From: Evansella sp041820985 | GTDB taxonomy: Bacteria > Bacillota > Bacilli > Bacillales > Salisediminibacteriaceae | Reading direction: 5' to 3' | Length of the DNA stretch: 64,000 bases | Assembly (NCBI RefSeq): GCF_041820985.1 | Contig: NZ_JBGUAU010000017.1 | Coordinates: 62,001 to 126,000 of the forward strand | Shown here: piece after piece, positions 8,756 to 16,972 of the stretch | Position numbering within the stretch: the first letter of the stretch is position 1 | Layout: every line of letters begins with the position of its first letter | Notes under the pieces: generated by a model | What the model saw: only the letters and a program-made list of their open reading frames with translations | Database searches by the model: none | Told to the model about the DNA's origin: nothing | Program-made: the position numbers and the translations under genes

Positions 8756-8785
8756 TCATTATAATCCGCTCACCTGTACATACTA
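8756..8785 (+). promoter_or_regulatory. Possible sigma-G promoter of the ku-ligase-polymerase cluster
   Basis: CATACTA (8779-8785) is an exact sigma-G -10 and lies 21 bp before the ku start. The -35 at N18 is TCATT, only a partial match. In B. subtilis ykoV (ku) is forespore-expressed under sigma-G, which supports the reading. Confidence 0.45.
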
Positions 8786-8806
8786 TCCTTAAAAAGGAGT
8801 GATATG

Positions 8807-9679
8807 ATGCATACGGTTTGGAAAGGTACCATTTCATTCGGTCTAGTTAATATTCCAATTAAGCTACATGCAGCTACGGAAGATAAAGATGTTAAGTTAC
8901 GTAACCTTCATAAAGATTGTCATGCTCCTATTAAATATGCACGAACTTGCTCCGAGTGCGGGGCAGAGGTTAAGAATGACGATATAGTGAAGGCATATGA
9001 ATATACCGAAGGAAAATATGTGGTTCTTGATGAGGAAGAACTAGAGAAGCTAAAAAAGGAGCAGGAAGAAAAAGCGGTAGAAATTATTGATTTCGTTATG
9101 CTAGAGGAAATTGATCCCATATATTTTGATAGAACGTATTATATAAGCCCTAATGAAGGTGGTACCAAAGCATACGCATTATTACGGAAATCCCTATCCG
9201 ACACAGAAAAAATAGGACTTGCTAAAATAACAATTCGATCGAAAGAAAATTTAGCTGCTATACGTGTGTATGGGAAAACCCTTGTGATGGAGACACTACA
9301 TTTTCCTGATGAGGTACGAGATATTAAAAACGTGCCGAATATCCCTGACGAAACTAATATTCAGGATAAAGAGCTTGCCACTGCTAAGACGTTGATTGAG
9401 CATTTAACTGCAGAATTCGACCCTACAAAGTACACGGATGATTATCGTGTAGAGTTGTTAGAACTCATTCGTAGTAAGGTGGACGATGACGAAGGAGTTA
9501 CGAAACAAGAACAAACCAATGTTATTGATTTAATGGAAGCTTTAGAAAAAAGCATCGAGAAAGCAAAACCTTCAAAACCTGCGAAAAAGACAACAACGAA
9601 AAAAGCAGCAACAAAAAAGCCAGCAGCAAAGACTACAGCAACAAAAACGACAAAAAAACAAACAAAAAAAGCGACTTGA
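8807..9679 (+). CDS. ku: Non-homologous end-joining protein Ku
   Basis: Homodimeric ring protein that binds DNA double-strand ends and recruits the NHEJ ligase/polymerase. The 290-aa protein starts HTVWKGTISFGLVNIPIKL, typical of bacterial Ku, and closely follows B. subtilis YkoV. Four cysteines/histidines around 29-50 (HKDCHAP, CSECGAE) form the small zinc-like element seen in many Ku proteins. The last ~45 residues are a Lys/Ala/Thr-rich basic tail that probably binds DNA. ATG 8807 is preferred over 8804 for ribosome binding site spacing. It is followed 12 bp later by the ligase gene. Confidence 0.95.
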   Translation: MHTVWKGTISFGLVNIPIKLHAATEDKDVKLRNLHKDCHAPIKYARTCSECGAEVKNDDIVKAYEYTEGKYVVLDEEELEKLKKEQEEKAVEIIDFVMLEEIDPIYFDRTYYISPNEGGTKAYALLRKSLSDTEKIGLAKITIRSKENLAAIRVYGKTLVMETLHFPDEVRDIKNVPNIPDETNIQDKELATAKTLIEHLTAEFDPTKYTDDYRVELLELIRSKVDDDEGVTKQEQTNVIDLMEALEKSIEKAKPSKPAKKTTTKKAATKKPAAKTTATKTTKKQTKKAT

Positions 9680-9691
9680 GGGATGTGTTAA

Positions 9692-10636
9692 ATGATCATA
9701 AAACCTATTTATCCTTTCGAGCCTGTTAGTTCCTCTTCCGTTCCATCAGGGGAAGATTGGATTTCTCAAATAAAGTGGGATGGAACGAGGATACTAACAT
9801 ATTTTGATGGAAAGGAAGTCAAATTATATAACAGAAAACATAATGAACGAACAATGCATTATCCAGAATTAACAGATGTGACTTCTTACTGTAAAGCCAA
9901 AAGTGTTATTTTAGATGGGGAAGTAATAGCTTTAGGAAAAAATGGACAACCATCTTTTCACGAAGTAATGCGTCGTGATGCCATCCGTCGTATGGATCGA
10001 GTACCCCAACTGATGAAGACAGTTCCTGTTTACTATATGATTTTTGATATTGTTTTCTATAATAATAAATGGGTAAATGAAAAACCTTTAAATGAAAGAA
10101 TGGAGCTATTAAAGAAAGTCGTTACACCAAATAAACAAGTACAATTAACAACAATACATGAGGATGGAGAAACCTTATTTGAAGTTACAAAAGAAAAAGG
10201 AATGGAAGGGATCGTTTCAAAAAATATCCGCTCCATTTACAAGTTAAAGGGAAAAGACGATAACTGGCAGAAGATAAAAAATTTCCAGGATGTGATAGCC
10301 GTAGTCGGCGGTGTCACCTATAGAAATAGCACTGTAAATTCCCTTTTACTTGGGCTATATGATGAAAATGGTACGTTTTACTATGTGGGACATGCAGGAA
10401 CAGGAAAACTGACTCAAAATGATTGGAGAACAATCACAACATTTGTGGAAGCGTTAATTACCGACGAACGCCCTTTTGCAAATGAACCAGAAAGACTAAA
10501 TGGAACGAAGTGGATTGAACCGAAGTTGACTGTAAAAATCAAATATATAGAATGGCCTGAAGGACGTTCTATCCGTCAGCCAAGTATCCAAGCGTTTGTT
10601 GATGTTCCTCCAAAAGAATGTATTTTACCAAATTAA
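9692..10636 (+). CDS. Stand-alone ATP-dependent DNA ligase (NHEJ ligase module)
   Basis: Seals nicks during end joining. The 314-aa protein has a nucleotidyltransferase domain: motif I with nucleophile Lys28 in KWDG, motif III-like LDGEVIAL, motif IV EGIVSKN and motif V KIKN. It is followed by its own complete OB-fold domain (about 200-310). In B. subtilis LigD (YkoU) ligase and polymerase are one chain; here they are separate genes. It lies 12 bp after ku and 13 bp before the polymerase gene, so the three are probably cotranscribed. The protein ends naturally, with no sign of a frameshift. Confidence 0.9.
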   Translation: MIIKPIYPFEPVSSSSVPSGEDWISQIKWDGTRILTYFDGKEVKLYNRKHNERTMHYPELTDVTSYCKAKSVILDGEVIALGKNGQPSFHEVMRRDAIRRMDRVPQLMKTVPVYYMIFDIVFYNNKWVNEKPLNERMELLKKVVTPNKQVQLTTIHEDGETLFEVTKEKGMEGIVSKNIRSIYKLKGKDDNWQKIKNFQDVIAVVGGVTYRNSTVNSLLLGLYDENGTFYYVGHAGTGKLTQNDWRTITTFVEALITDERPFANEPERLNGTKWIEPKLTVKIKYIEWPEGRSIRQPSIQAFVDVPPKECILPN

Positions 10637-10649
10637 AAGGAATGGGTTT

Positions 10650-11909
10650 ATGGCAAATCATTTAATTCAGCTAAAAAGCCTCCCAAAAAAGAAGCAACAC
10701 CACGGCCTTTTTTTCGTTACAGGTTGTAATAAAAAATCAGAAGAATTTACTATTGGTATTCTTAAAAATAATGAAGAACTAGAAGTGGGAAGCTTTACCA
10801 AAGGTATTTCAGAATCAGAAGCGGAAGCATTAAAACAAATCATTCAAAATCAAAATAAAGGATCTAGAAAACAACATTTAAAAATTCCACCTAGTATATG
10901 CATCGAGCTCCGTTTTTCCGAAATAGAAAAGGGAACAATTGTGGATCCTCAATTTCAAAAATTCCGCACAGATGTTTCTTGGGAAGAATGTACCTGGGCT
11001 AATTTGTTAATCCAAAATTCTACAGTAAACAAAGGTGTAACTATTACTCATCCTGAAAAACCTCTATGGAACAATCCTGCTGTAAATAAGGAGCAATTCA
11101 TTTCCTATCTACATGCTATTTCTCCATATATATTGCCATTTTTAAAAGACCGTATATTAACCGTACTACGTTTTCCTCATGGTGTTATAAATAACGGTGA
11201 AGCCTTTTATCAAAAAAACTGTCCTGACTATGCACCATCCTTTGTGCAAACATTTGAAGAAGATGACATAAATTATATTGTCTGCAATGATTTATCTACA
11301 TTACTTTGGCTAGGGAATCAATTGGCATTAGAATTTCACATCCCTTTTAATAAAATAAAACATCGTAATCCATATGAAATTGTCTTTGATTTAGATCCTC
11401 CTTCCAAAGATGCATTTCCCTTAGCGATTAAAGCTGCGTTGGAAATGGAGAAGCTTTTTGATAAATTTGAAATAAAAAGTTACCCTAAATTATCTGGTAA
11501 TAAGGGAGTTCAGATTCATATTCCTATAAAGGGCTCCTCTATAACATATGATGATGCAAGAATTTTTACTGAATTTATTGCACTTTATTTAGTTCAAAAG
11601 TTCCCAAAATATTTTACCGTTGAACGAATGAAGAAAAATCGCGGGAATAAACTGTACATAGATTATGTACAGCACTGGTCCGGAAAAACAATCATATGTC
11701 CATATTCCTCACGAGGGAAAGAAGGAGCAACCGTAGCTGCCCCTTTACATTGGAGTGAAGTAGGCGAAAACTTAAAGCCAGAGGACTATCATATATTTTC
11801 TGTTTTAGAACGAATAGAAGCACAACCATGTCCTTTCAAAGATTATTTTAAAGAAAAGAATGTGAAAGTTGCTGATATAATAACATCTCTGAAACAAAAT
11901 AAACAATAA
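10650..11909 (+). CDS. LigD-type primase/polymerase with an N-terminal OB-fold remnant
   Basis: NHEJ polymerase of the archaeo-eukaryotic primase superfamily, used for gap filling and ribonucleotide addition. The 419-aa chain has two parts. Residues ~15-115 match the OB-fold that in YkoU follows the ligase catalytic core (GLFFVTGCN, PSICIELRF, WEECTWAN). Residues ~130-410 are the polymerase: PHG, catalytic DLDPPSK (DxD), KLSGNKGVQIHIP and the third Asp in YIDYVQH. So it is a LigD that has lost its nucleotidyltransferase core. The start is ATG 10650 after AAAGGA. An in-frame earlier ATG (10596) overlaps the ligase gene and lacks a ribosome binding site. Confidence 0.88.
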   Translation: MANHLIQLKSLPKKKQHHGLFFVTGCNKKSEEFTIGILKNNEELEVGSFTKGISESEAEALKQIIQNQNKGSRKQHLKIPPSICIELRFSEIEKGTIVDPQFQKFRTDVSWEECTWANLLIQNSTVNKGVTITHPEKPLWNNPAVNKEQFISYLHAISPYILPFLKDRILTVLRFPHGVINNGEAFYQKNCPDYAPSFVQTFEEDDINYIVCNDLSTLLWLGNQLALEFHIPFNKIKHRNPYEIVFDLDPPSKDAFPLAIKAALEMEKLFDKFEIKSYPKLSGNKGVQIHIPIKGSSITYDDARIFTEFIALYLVQKFPKYFTVERMKKNRGNKLYIDYVQHWSGKTIICPYSSRGKEGATVAAPLHWSEVGENLKPEDYHIFSVLERIEAQPCPFKDYFKEKNVKVADIITSLKQNKQ

Positions 11910-11931
11910 ATATATTAACGCTGGCTACTGA

Positions 11932-11960
11932 ACAGGGTGTTACCCTTTTTCAGTAGCCAT
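11932..11960. terminator. Bidirectional terminator after the NHEJ cluster
   Basis: Stem TGGCTACTGAA / TTCAGTAGCCA between convergent genes. Confidence 0.75.
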
Positions 11961-11965
11961 TATCG

Positions 11966-12577
11966 TTACCTAGCTCTACTTTGTTTTTTATCACTAATTA
12001 ATTCCGTAGATTTATCTGGAAAAAATCGGTTCCATTTATATGTGACTATTTCTCTGTTTCCTAAATATGCAAACAGACTTATTAATAAAACAAAGAATAA
12101 GATTGAGACATAAAAAGGCATTTCCATTACAGCTTGACCAAACGACGTAAAGAGTATGGAAGGTAAAATTACTCCACCAATGGAATACCGCATATAATCT
12201 TTAAATGAGCTAGTCATTTCCATTAAATATAGGGAAAGTAAATGAAAATGTACGAAAGGCATCATGCGTAATATCATAACTTGCGCTAATGTTAAAACAC
12301 GATCTTTTAACAATTTATTTTTCAAAGAAGAAATTCTAGTTCGAAAGGAAGGGAAAAAATCAACTAATTGATAAAAGAAAAAACTCATTAGAGATAAACC
12401 AATAATATTATAAATAGTACCGTGAACAAATCCGAACAACATCCCTCCTGCAATACAGACAAAGATAACAGGAATAAATAAAAACGGCCTTATTAAATGG
12501 ATAATGAGGAATAATACAGGAGCTAACCAACCAGCTTCTTCAATAACGTGAGGAATTGCCTCGTTGAACATTTCCAT
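11966..12577 (-). CDS. TVP38/TMEM64 (DedA-like) family membrane protein
   Basis: Integral membrane protein, 203 aa, with about five hydrophobic segments. The family stretch PVIFVCIAGGMLFGFVHGTIYN (broken here by an FI before it) and the later MILRMMPFVHFHLLSLY match the SNARE-associated/TVP38 domain. Proteins of this type may move phospholipids or small molecules across the membrane, but the specific role is unknown. B. subtilis YtxB, near thrS, is a relative. Here the gene lies apart, downstream of the NHEJ cluster and convergent with it. Confidence 0.8.
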   Translation of the reverse strand: MEMFNEAIPHVIEEAGWLAPVLFLIIHLIRPFLFIPVIFVCIAGGMLFGFVHGTIYNIIGLSLMSFFFYQLVDFFPSFRTRISSLKNKLLKDRVLTLAQVMILRMMPFVHFHLLSLYLMEMTSSFKDYMRYSIGGVILPSILFTSFGQAVMEMPFYVSILFFVLLISLFAYLGNREIVTYKWNRFFPDKSTELISDKKQSRAR

Positions 12578-12661
12578 GATGGTGCTTCCCCCTCTCTCCT
12601 AAAAAGTCTATGTGTTAGCTAGACAGACTATGTCAGAGGATTGATTCCTTTTTCTCAGATT

Positions 12662-12937
12662 CTAGAGGAGAATGATAAGTAAGAGTAAATGAACCGAAAG
12701 GAGGAAAGGCAGTCCGATAGAAAACAACTTCTTCTTTGTCTTATGTCGATATACCTTAGAAGCAACTAACATCCCAAATGCCCCTCCGATTAACGAAATT
12801 AGAAGTAAGAAGCGTTCTGAGATACGCCACGTTCCTTTAATAGCTCTTTTTTTATCCATTCTCATTAAAATTAATCCTATGAAGTTAACGAAAACTAAAT
12901 ACACTACAAAAATATGAGTTAATTCAATTTCACTCAT
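12662..12937 (-). CDS. ysdA: DUF1294 small membrane protein
   Basis: Protein of 91 aa with three predicted membrane segments (about 4-22, 45-60 and 73-90) and a conserved MDKKRAIKGTWRISERFLL block typical of DUF1294. The start is ATG 12937, placed by GGAAGGA upstream. A longer version from GTG 12958 would overlap that site. It lies next to rplT as in B. subtilis. Function unknown. Confidence 0.85.
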   Translation of the reverse strand: MSEIELTHIFVVYLVFVNFIGLILMRMDKKRAIKGTWRISERFLLLISLIGGAFGMLVASKVYRHKTKKKLFSIGLPFLLSVHLLLLIILL

Positions 12938-13001
12938 TTTACTTTCTTCCTTCCACACTATATTCCATTATTATATTTTTGTGTTATCAAAAACGAAAAT
13001 G

Positions 13002-13015
13002 GTAATGATAATTAC
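13002..13015. promoter_or_regulatory. Weak Fur/Zur-like inverted repeat upstream of ysdA
   Basis: GTAAT / ATTAC arms separated by GATA, about 65 bp before the ysdA start. The spacing differs from the classical Fur and Zur boxes, so this is a tentative note only. Confidence 0.2.
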
Positions 13016-13059
13016 TTCCTACCCCTTTTTGCCTAAGATCACGAGCCACCAGCAAATGT

Positions 13060-13230
13060 TCTGCCAGATTTAAAGTGCGATCTTACATTTTTATATCTGG
13101 CAAGTTATTTGGCCTCAGTGAAGAACTGCCTAATAAGCTTCTATGCAGCTTTGCGAATGAGTTTACCGAGTAGCAAGTAGGCGCTGGAGCTGGACTTCTT
13201 TGCATGACACACTAGTTATTCACAGTTTAA
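13060..13230. repeat. Dispersed repeat, copy A
   Basis: Most of the 356-bp gap between ysdA and rplT. From 13092 (TATATCTGGCAAGTTATTTG) to about 13226 (AGTTATTCACAG) it aligns with 16770-16900 at roughly 80% by eye, in the same orientation. Shared blocks include GAAGAACTGCCT, GCTTCTATG and CAGCTTTGCG/TAGCTTTGCG. It also contains a diverged GGCGCTGGAGCTGGAC box. No reading frame is conserved. Confidence 0.75.
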
Positions 13231-13252
13231 AAAAATTTAGTTTCATTAACAA

Positions 13253-13286
13253 AGAAAAAAGTCACCCTTAATGAGTGACTTTTCCT
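13253..13286 (-). terminator. Terminator of the infC-rpmI-rplT operon
   Basis: AAAAGTCAC / GTGACTTTT stem with a 9-nt loop, followed by T6 on the minus strand, eight bases after the rplT stop. Confidence 0.85.
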
Positions 13287-13293
13287 TGTTGAT

Positions 13294-13650
13294 TTATTGT
13301 AAACCAGCTTTCGCTTTTTCAGCTAAGTCAGCAAATGCTTTCTCATCATGAATAGCGATGTCAGCAAGCATTTTACGGTTCATTTCAATACCAGATTGCT
13401 TTAATCCGAACATGAAACGGTTATAAGAAAGACCGTTGATACGTGCTGCAGCGTTGATACGTGCGATCCATAATTTACGGAAGTCACGTTTCTTTTGTCT
13501 GCGGTCACGGTATGCATAAAGTAATGATTTCATTACTTGTACTTGTGCAGATTTAAATAATCTATGTTTTGAACCATAATAACCTTTAGCGAGCTTTAAT
13601 ACTTTTTTACGACGACGACGGGCAACATATCCGCCTTTTACTCTAGCCAT
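13294..13650 (-). CDS. rplT: 50S ribosomal protein L20
   Basis: Primary 23S rRNA-binding protein of the large subunit, 118 aa, with the very basic N-terminal extension (ARVKGGYVARRRRKKVLKLAKG) followed by a globular domain. In Bacillus L20 binds the infC leader and represses the whole operon, so it is the likely autoregulator of the leader at 14510-14743. It is third in infC-rpmI-rplT and ends at a strong terminator. Confidence 0.98.
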   Translation of the reverse strand: MARVKGGYVARRRRKKVLKLAKGYYGSKHRLFKSAQVQVMKSLLYAYRDRRQKKRDFRKLWIARINAAARINGLSYNRFMFGLKQSGIEMNRKMLADIAIHDEKAFADLAEKAKAGLQ

Positions 13651-13708
13651 CGTAATCCCTCCTTCATAATCAATTCTACGTTAGTAGTTTTGCTTTAAGC
13701 AAAATTTA

Positions 13709-13897
13709 TTAAATCATTTGTCCAATGCGTTTTTGATCACTCTTGCTAACTAGTCCGCCCTTACGAAGCTTTCTCTTTTGCTTTTGAGATTTGTTTGCTG
13801 CTAAGTGACTTGTAAATGCATGGGAACGCTTCAATTTGCCGCTTCCTGTCTTTTTAAAACGCTTAGCTGCGCCTCTGTGTGTTTTCATTTTTGGCAT
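13709..13897 (-). CDS. rpmI: 50S ribosomal protein L35
   Basis: Small basic large-subunit protein with the signature MPKMKTHRGAAKRFKKTGSG. It is 62 aa, ending ...KRIGQMI, about four residues shorter than the 66 aa of B. subtilis L35. The lost residues are the variable C-terminal tail. GGAGG precedes the start. It is the middle gene of the infC operon. Confidence 0.97.
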   Translation of the reverse strand: MPKMKTHRGAAKRFKKTGSGKLKRSHAFTSHLAANKSQKQKRKLRKGGLVSKSDQKRIGQMI

Positions 13898-13993
13898 CTT
13901 GGGTTTCCTCCCTATCTGCGAATTTCGTTATCTTGTTATATCAACTTACTATTGTTGTTGTCGTTGAAATGAATCAGTCGTTCGTTGTAACCT

Positions 13994-14509
13994 TTATTTT
14001 TCAGCTTTAGGTGCAAGGATTAGGAACATACTACGTCCTTCCATCTTCGGCACTTGTTCAACCGTTGCAATGTCTTCACATTCTTTAGCCAATTTTTCTA
14101 ATACTACCTTCCCAATTTGAGAGTGAGTAATAGCACGACCACGGAATCGAATTGCAGCTTTCACTTTATCGCCCTTTGTTAAGAATTTACGAGCATTACG
14201 TAACTTTGTATTAAAGTCATGCTCCTCAATTGTCGGGCTTAGGCGAACTTCCTTCGTGTTGATAATCTTTTGATTTTTACGAGCTTCTTTATCTTTCTTT
14301 TGCTGCTCGTAACGGAATTTTCCGTAGTCCATGATCCGACAGACTGGCGGTTTTGCATTTGGAGCCACCATTACAAGATCTAGATTAGCATTTTGAGCCA
14401 TTTCTAAAGCTTCTTGTTTTGTTTTGACACCAATTTGGTCACCGTTTGCACCGACCAAGCGCACCTCTCTAGCGCGTATTGCGTCGTTAATGATCATATC
14501 CTTACTAAT
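13994..14509 (-). CDS. infC: Translation initiation factor IF-3 (AUU start)
   Basis: Binds the 30S subunit, keeps it from 50S and checks start-codon pairing. The start is placed at the ATT at 14509-14507: GGAGGTGG ends six bases before it, and the product (I)SKDMIINDAIRAREVRL matches the known N-terminus. This gives 171 aa, the normal length. AUU starts in infC are an established autoregulatory device, because IF-3 discriminates against its own start codon. A frame extended to 14542 begins inside the leader without a ribosome binding site. The N-terminal domain, the lysine-rich linker (QQKKDKEARKNQK) and the C-terminal domain are all present. Confidence 0.95.
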   Translation of the reverse strand: MSKDMIINDAIRAREVRLVGANGDQIGVKTKQEALEMAQNANLDLVMVAPNAKPPVCRIMDYGKFRYEQQKKDKEARKNQKIINTKEVRLSPTIEEHDFNTKLRNARKFLTKGDKVKAAIRFRGRAITHSQIGKVVLEKLAKECEDIATVEQVPKMEGRSMFLILAPKAEK

Positions 14510-14743
14510 GTTGAGCCACCTCCATAAATTATTGGGGATCAAAGCAAGTTTTGATCAGTGATCCTTACACCTTCTGTTGCTCTATTTAAATAATAAGAGC
14601 TTGAAGTCAAAATAAAAAAGCATGGTGCATTATTCGCCCACACTTTTACACGTGTTGTATCACTTCATGTAACCTGCCAACATTTATCGTCGATCAGGTG
14701 AGAAGCGGGCGCTTCTTCTTGCTTTGTTTCCTATTTAGTTCAC
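14510..14743 (-). ncRNA. infC-operon leader (ribosomal protein L20 leader)
   Basis: The minus-strand leader begins with AAGAAGAAGCGCCCGCTTCT and CACCTGATCGACG near 14725-14690, the hallmark start of the Bacillus L20 leader. GGCAGGTTACAT follows near 14672. A GTGTGG...CCATGC stem followed by T6 (about 14612-14643) can act as an internal terminator. L20 binding is expected to favour termination. Identification is by recalled motif and position. Confidence 0.8.
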
Positions 14744-14749
14744 TTGAAT

Positions 14750-14778
14750 ACTTTACCACATTGATATTGCTATGTCAA
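14750..14778 (-). promoter_or_regulatory. Strong sigma-A promoter of infC-rpmI-rplT
   Basis: Consensus -35 TTGACA (14778-14773), a 17-bp spacer and -10 TAAAGT (14755-14750). The start would be near 14743, immediately before the L20 leader. Confidence 0.85.
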
Positions 14779-14804
14779 ATAGTGAATTATTTTTTGAAAA
14801 TAAT

Positions 14805-16586
14805 TTAAGAAAGGTTCTTTGTAATTGATTTAATTTGATCTACTGAAACTGGTTTACTAAAATAATAACCTTGCACGTTATTACAGCCAATAGACTTTAA
14901 ATATTCATATGTTTCTTTTGTTTCCACTCCTTCTGCTGTAACAAAAACACCTAGCTCCTCACCTAACTTGACTGTAGAACTTACAATGGCTTTATCTGCT
15001 CGATTATTTAGAATATCTACAATAAATGATTTATCAATTTTTAAGCAATCGACTGGAAAATTCTTTAAATAAGTCAATGAGGAGAAGCCACTACCGTAAT
15101 CATCAATTGCAATGGAAAAACCAATTTGTCTTAATTGATTAATTTTATTTACACTACCTCTCGTAATATCCATTAATCCATTTTCAGTGATTTCAAATTG
15201 AATACTACTAGGCTTTACGTTATAATCGGAAACTATCTTTGTTATTTTCATAACAATATCATTTTGTTTTAATTGTTTAGATGAGATATTAATAGAGATT
15301 TTAATTTCCTTACCTAGTTGACCTTCTAAATATCTTAAATCTTTACATGCTTGGTGTATAATAATTTCCCCTAAAGGAATAATCAAGCCTGAATCTTCGG
15401 CAATTTGTATAAAATCCATTGGAGACACAATACCTTTGATAGGGTGAAACCACCGAACCAATGCTTCCAGATATACAATTTTATTTACATTTACTTGAAT
15501 AATAGGCTGGTAAAACAATTGAAAGTGAGTTCCCACCATGATTGATTTTCGTAACTCTGTTTCTATTTCTATTTTCTTAAGAAACGCTTCCTTCATCTCC
15601 TTAGCAAAAACACAGTTAGTTCCACTACCAGAGCTCTTTGCCGCATTCAATGCCATATCAGCATGTTTCATGAGTTCTTCACTATCTCTCGCAGTGTTTG
15701 GATAGATAGCAGAACCTATACTTACCTGAATAAATGACTCCATCTTATTATAGTAAAAAGGTTCCTGAAAGACTTTCATTATTTTACTGATTTCTACTGA
15801 GATGTCTTCCTTTTGCAAACGATCGAGAACAAACACAAATTCATCTATTCCAATTTGATACAGTCTCCAGCTTACTTTATCAGATTGTTTTATAGCGAAT
15901 GATTCTAATCTCGCTGCAACTTTTTTTACAATATAATCACCCACAGAATACCCTAACGTATCAATAATATTTTTAAATTGATCAATATTAACTATAACAA
16001 GTGCTACTTTCTCATTATCACTATGTGTATTCGCTAATGTATTCGTCAGTTCTTCCTCAAGTAATAGGCGATTTGGTAAACCAGTAATGATATCTTTATA
16101 AGCCATTAATTTTCTTAGTTGTTCCTCATATTCTTTTCCTTCTGTAATATCGGAGCGAATAGAGATAAACTTTTCGGGTATCCCCATCGAATTTAGAATA
16201 GGATAAATGGTTGTTTGGACCCAGTAAAAATCCCCATTTTTCTTTCTATTTTTCACTTCACCAACCCATGTATTCCCACTTTTTATTGTTTTCCACATTT
16301 CTTGATAGAACTTTTTTGAATGATAACCTGACTTAATTAAACTGTACGTTTTACCAATCAGTTCTTCCCTTGTATAACCAGAAATTTCACAGAATGTTTC
16401 ATTCACTTCAATAATTGTTCCATTGGAGTCTGTGACACCTAAGATACATGCCTGATCAAAGGCAGTGTGCAATTCTTTTAATTGATTAAGAATTTCTTCT
16501 AATATTGGACTAATATTTCCGTACTCTTTTTCTAAGTTTGTATTCAACTGGTTGATTAATCCATAAATTATATTTAAAGGTGACAA
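14805..16586 (-). CDS. PAS-GGDEF-EAL cyclic-di-GMP protein, probable phosphodiesterase
   Basis: Soluble signalling protein of 593 aa. A PAS domain (about 45-155) is followed by a GGDEF domain (about 165-325) and an EAL domain (about 335-585). The GGDEF signature is degenerate: it reads GIDEF, so cyclase activity is doubtful. The EAL domain looks active: EALVRW, SINISSKQL, EITE, IDDYGSG, LKIDKSF, AEGVET and QGYYFSKP are all present, as needed for c-di-GMP hydrolysis. The start is TTG 16586 after AAGGAAG. It is a single gene between infC and thrS, where B. subtilis has none, with dispersed repeat copies on both sides of this segment. Confidence 0.88.
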   Translation of the reverse strand: MSPLNIIYGLINQLNTNLEKEYGNISPILEEILNQLKELHTAFDQACILGVTDSNGTIIEVNETFCEISGYTREELIGKTYSLIKSGYHSKKFYQEMWKTIKSGNTWVGEVKNRKKNGDFYWVQTTIYPILNSMGIPEKFISIRSDITEGKEYEEQLRKLMAYKDIITGLPNRLLLEEELTNTLANTHSDNEKVALVIVNIDQFKNIIDTLGYSVGDYIVKKVAARLESFAIKQSDKVSWRLYQIGIDEFVFVLDRLQKEDISVEISKIMKVFQEPFYYNKMESFIQVSIGSAIYPNTARDSEELMKHADMALNAAKSSGSGTNCVFAKEMKEAFLKKIEIETELRKSIMVGTHFQLFYQPIIQVNVNKIVYLEALVRWFHPIKGIVSPMDFIQIAEDSGLIIPLGEIIIHQACKDLRYLEGQLGKEIKISINISSKQLKQNDIVMKITKIVSDYNVKPSSIQFEITENGLMDITRGSVNKINQLRQIGFSIAIDDYGSGFSSLTYLKNFPVDCLKIDKSFIVDILNNRADKAIVSSTVKLGEELGVFVTAEGVETKETYEYLKSIGCNNVQGYYFSKPVSVDQIKSITKNLS

Positions 16587-16754
16587 TATTGCGCACTTCC
16601 TTTTACCGTTCTTTAGTACCTCATTCTTTTTTGTCGAATAAAGTAAAATTATATCGATATATATCGAATGTATTTATAATGCCATTTTACTTTGTTTCAC
16701 AAATTTACACAACTTCACATTTTACAATAAACCAAATGAAGATATAGCACTTGC

Positions 16755-16905
16755 ACCCTTAACAGTTGTATATCTGGCAGATTATTTGACCTCGAGCGAA
16801 GAACTGCCTGAATAGGCTTCTATGTAGCTTTGCGAAAGAGTATACCGAGGTGCAAGTAGGAGATGAACTTCTTACCATGACACAACTAGTTATCCACAGG
16901 TCAAA
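16755..16905. repeat. Dispersed repeat, copy B
   Basis: Lies in the 386-bp gap 16587-16972. From 16770 to about 16900 it aligns with copy A (13092-13226) at roughly 80% in the same orientation, ending in AGTTATCCACAG. The rest of the gap is AT-rich sequence upstream of the PAS-GGDEF-EAL gene plus the thrS terminator. Confidence 0.75.
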
Positions 16906-16930
16906 AAAATGTACTACGCTAAATAATAAT

Positions 16931-16966
16931 AAAAAGGACACCCGCCTGACTTCAAGAGGTGTCCTT
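16931..16966 (-). terminator. Terminator of thrS
   Basis: AAGGACACC / GGTGTCCTT stem followed by T-rich sequence on the minus strand, a few bases after the thrS stop. Confidence 0.85.
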
Positions 16967-16972
16967 CCAGAA

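Noticed and set aside
10596..10650. Frameshift breaking a single LigD gene
   Set aside because: The first protein ends after its own complete OB-fold and the second begins with another OB-fold, so a single base change would not restore one normal LigD.
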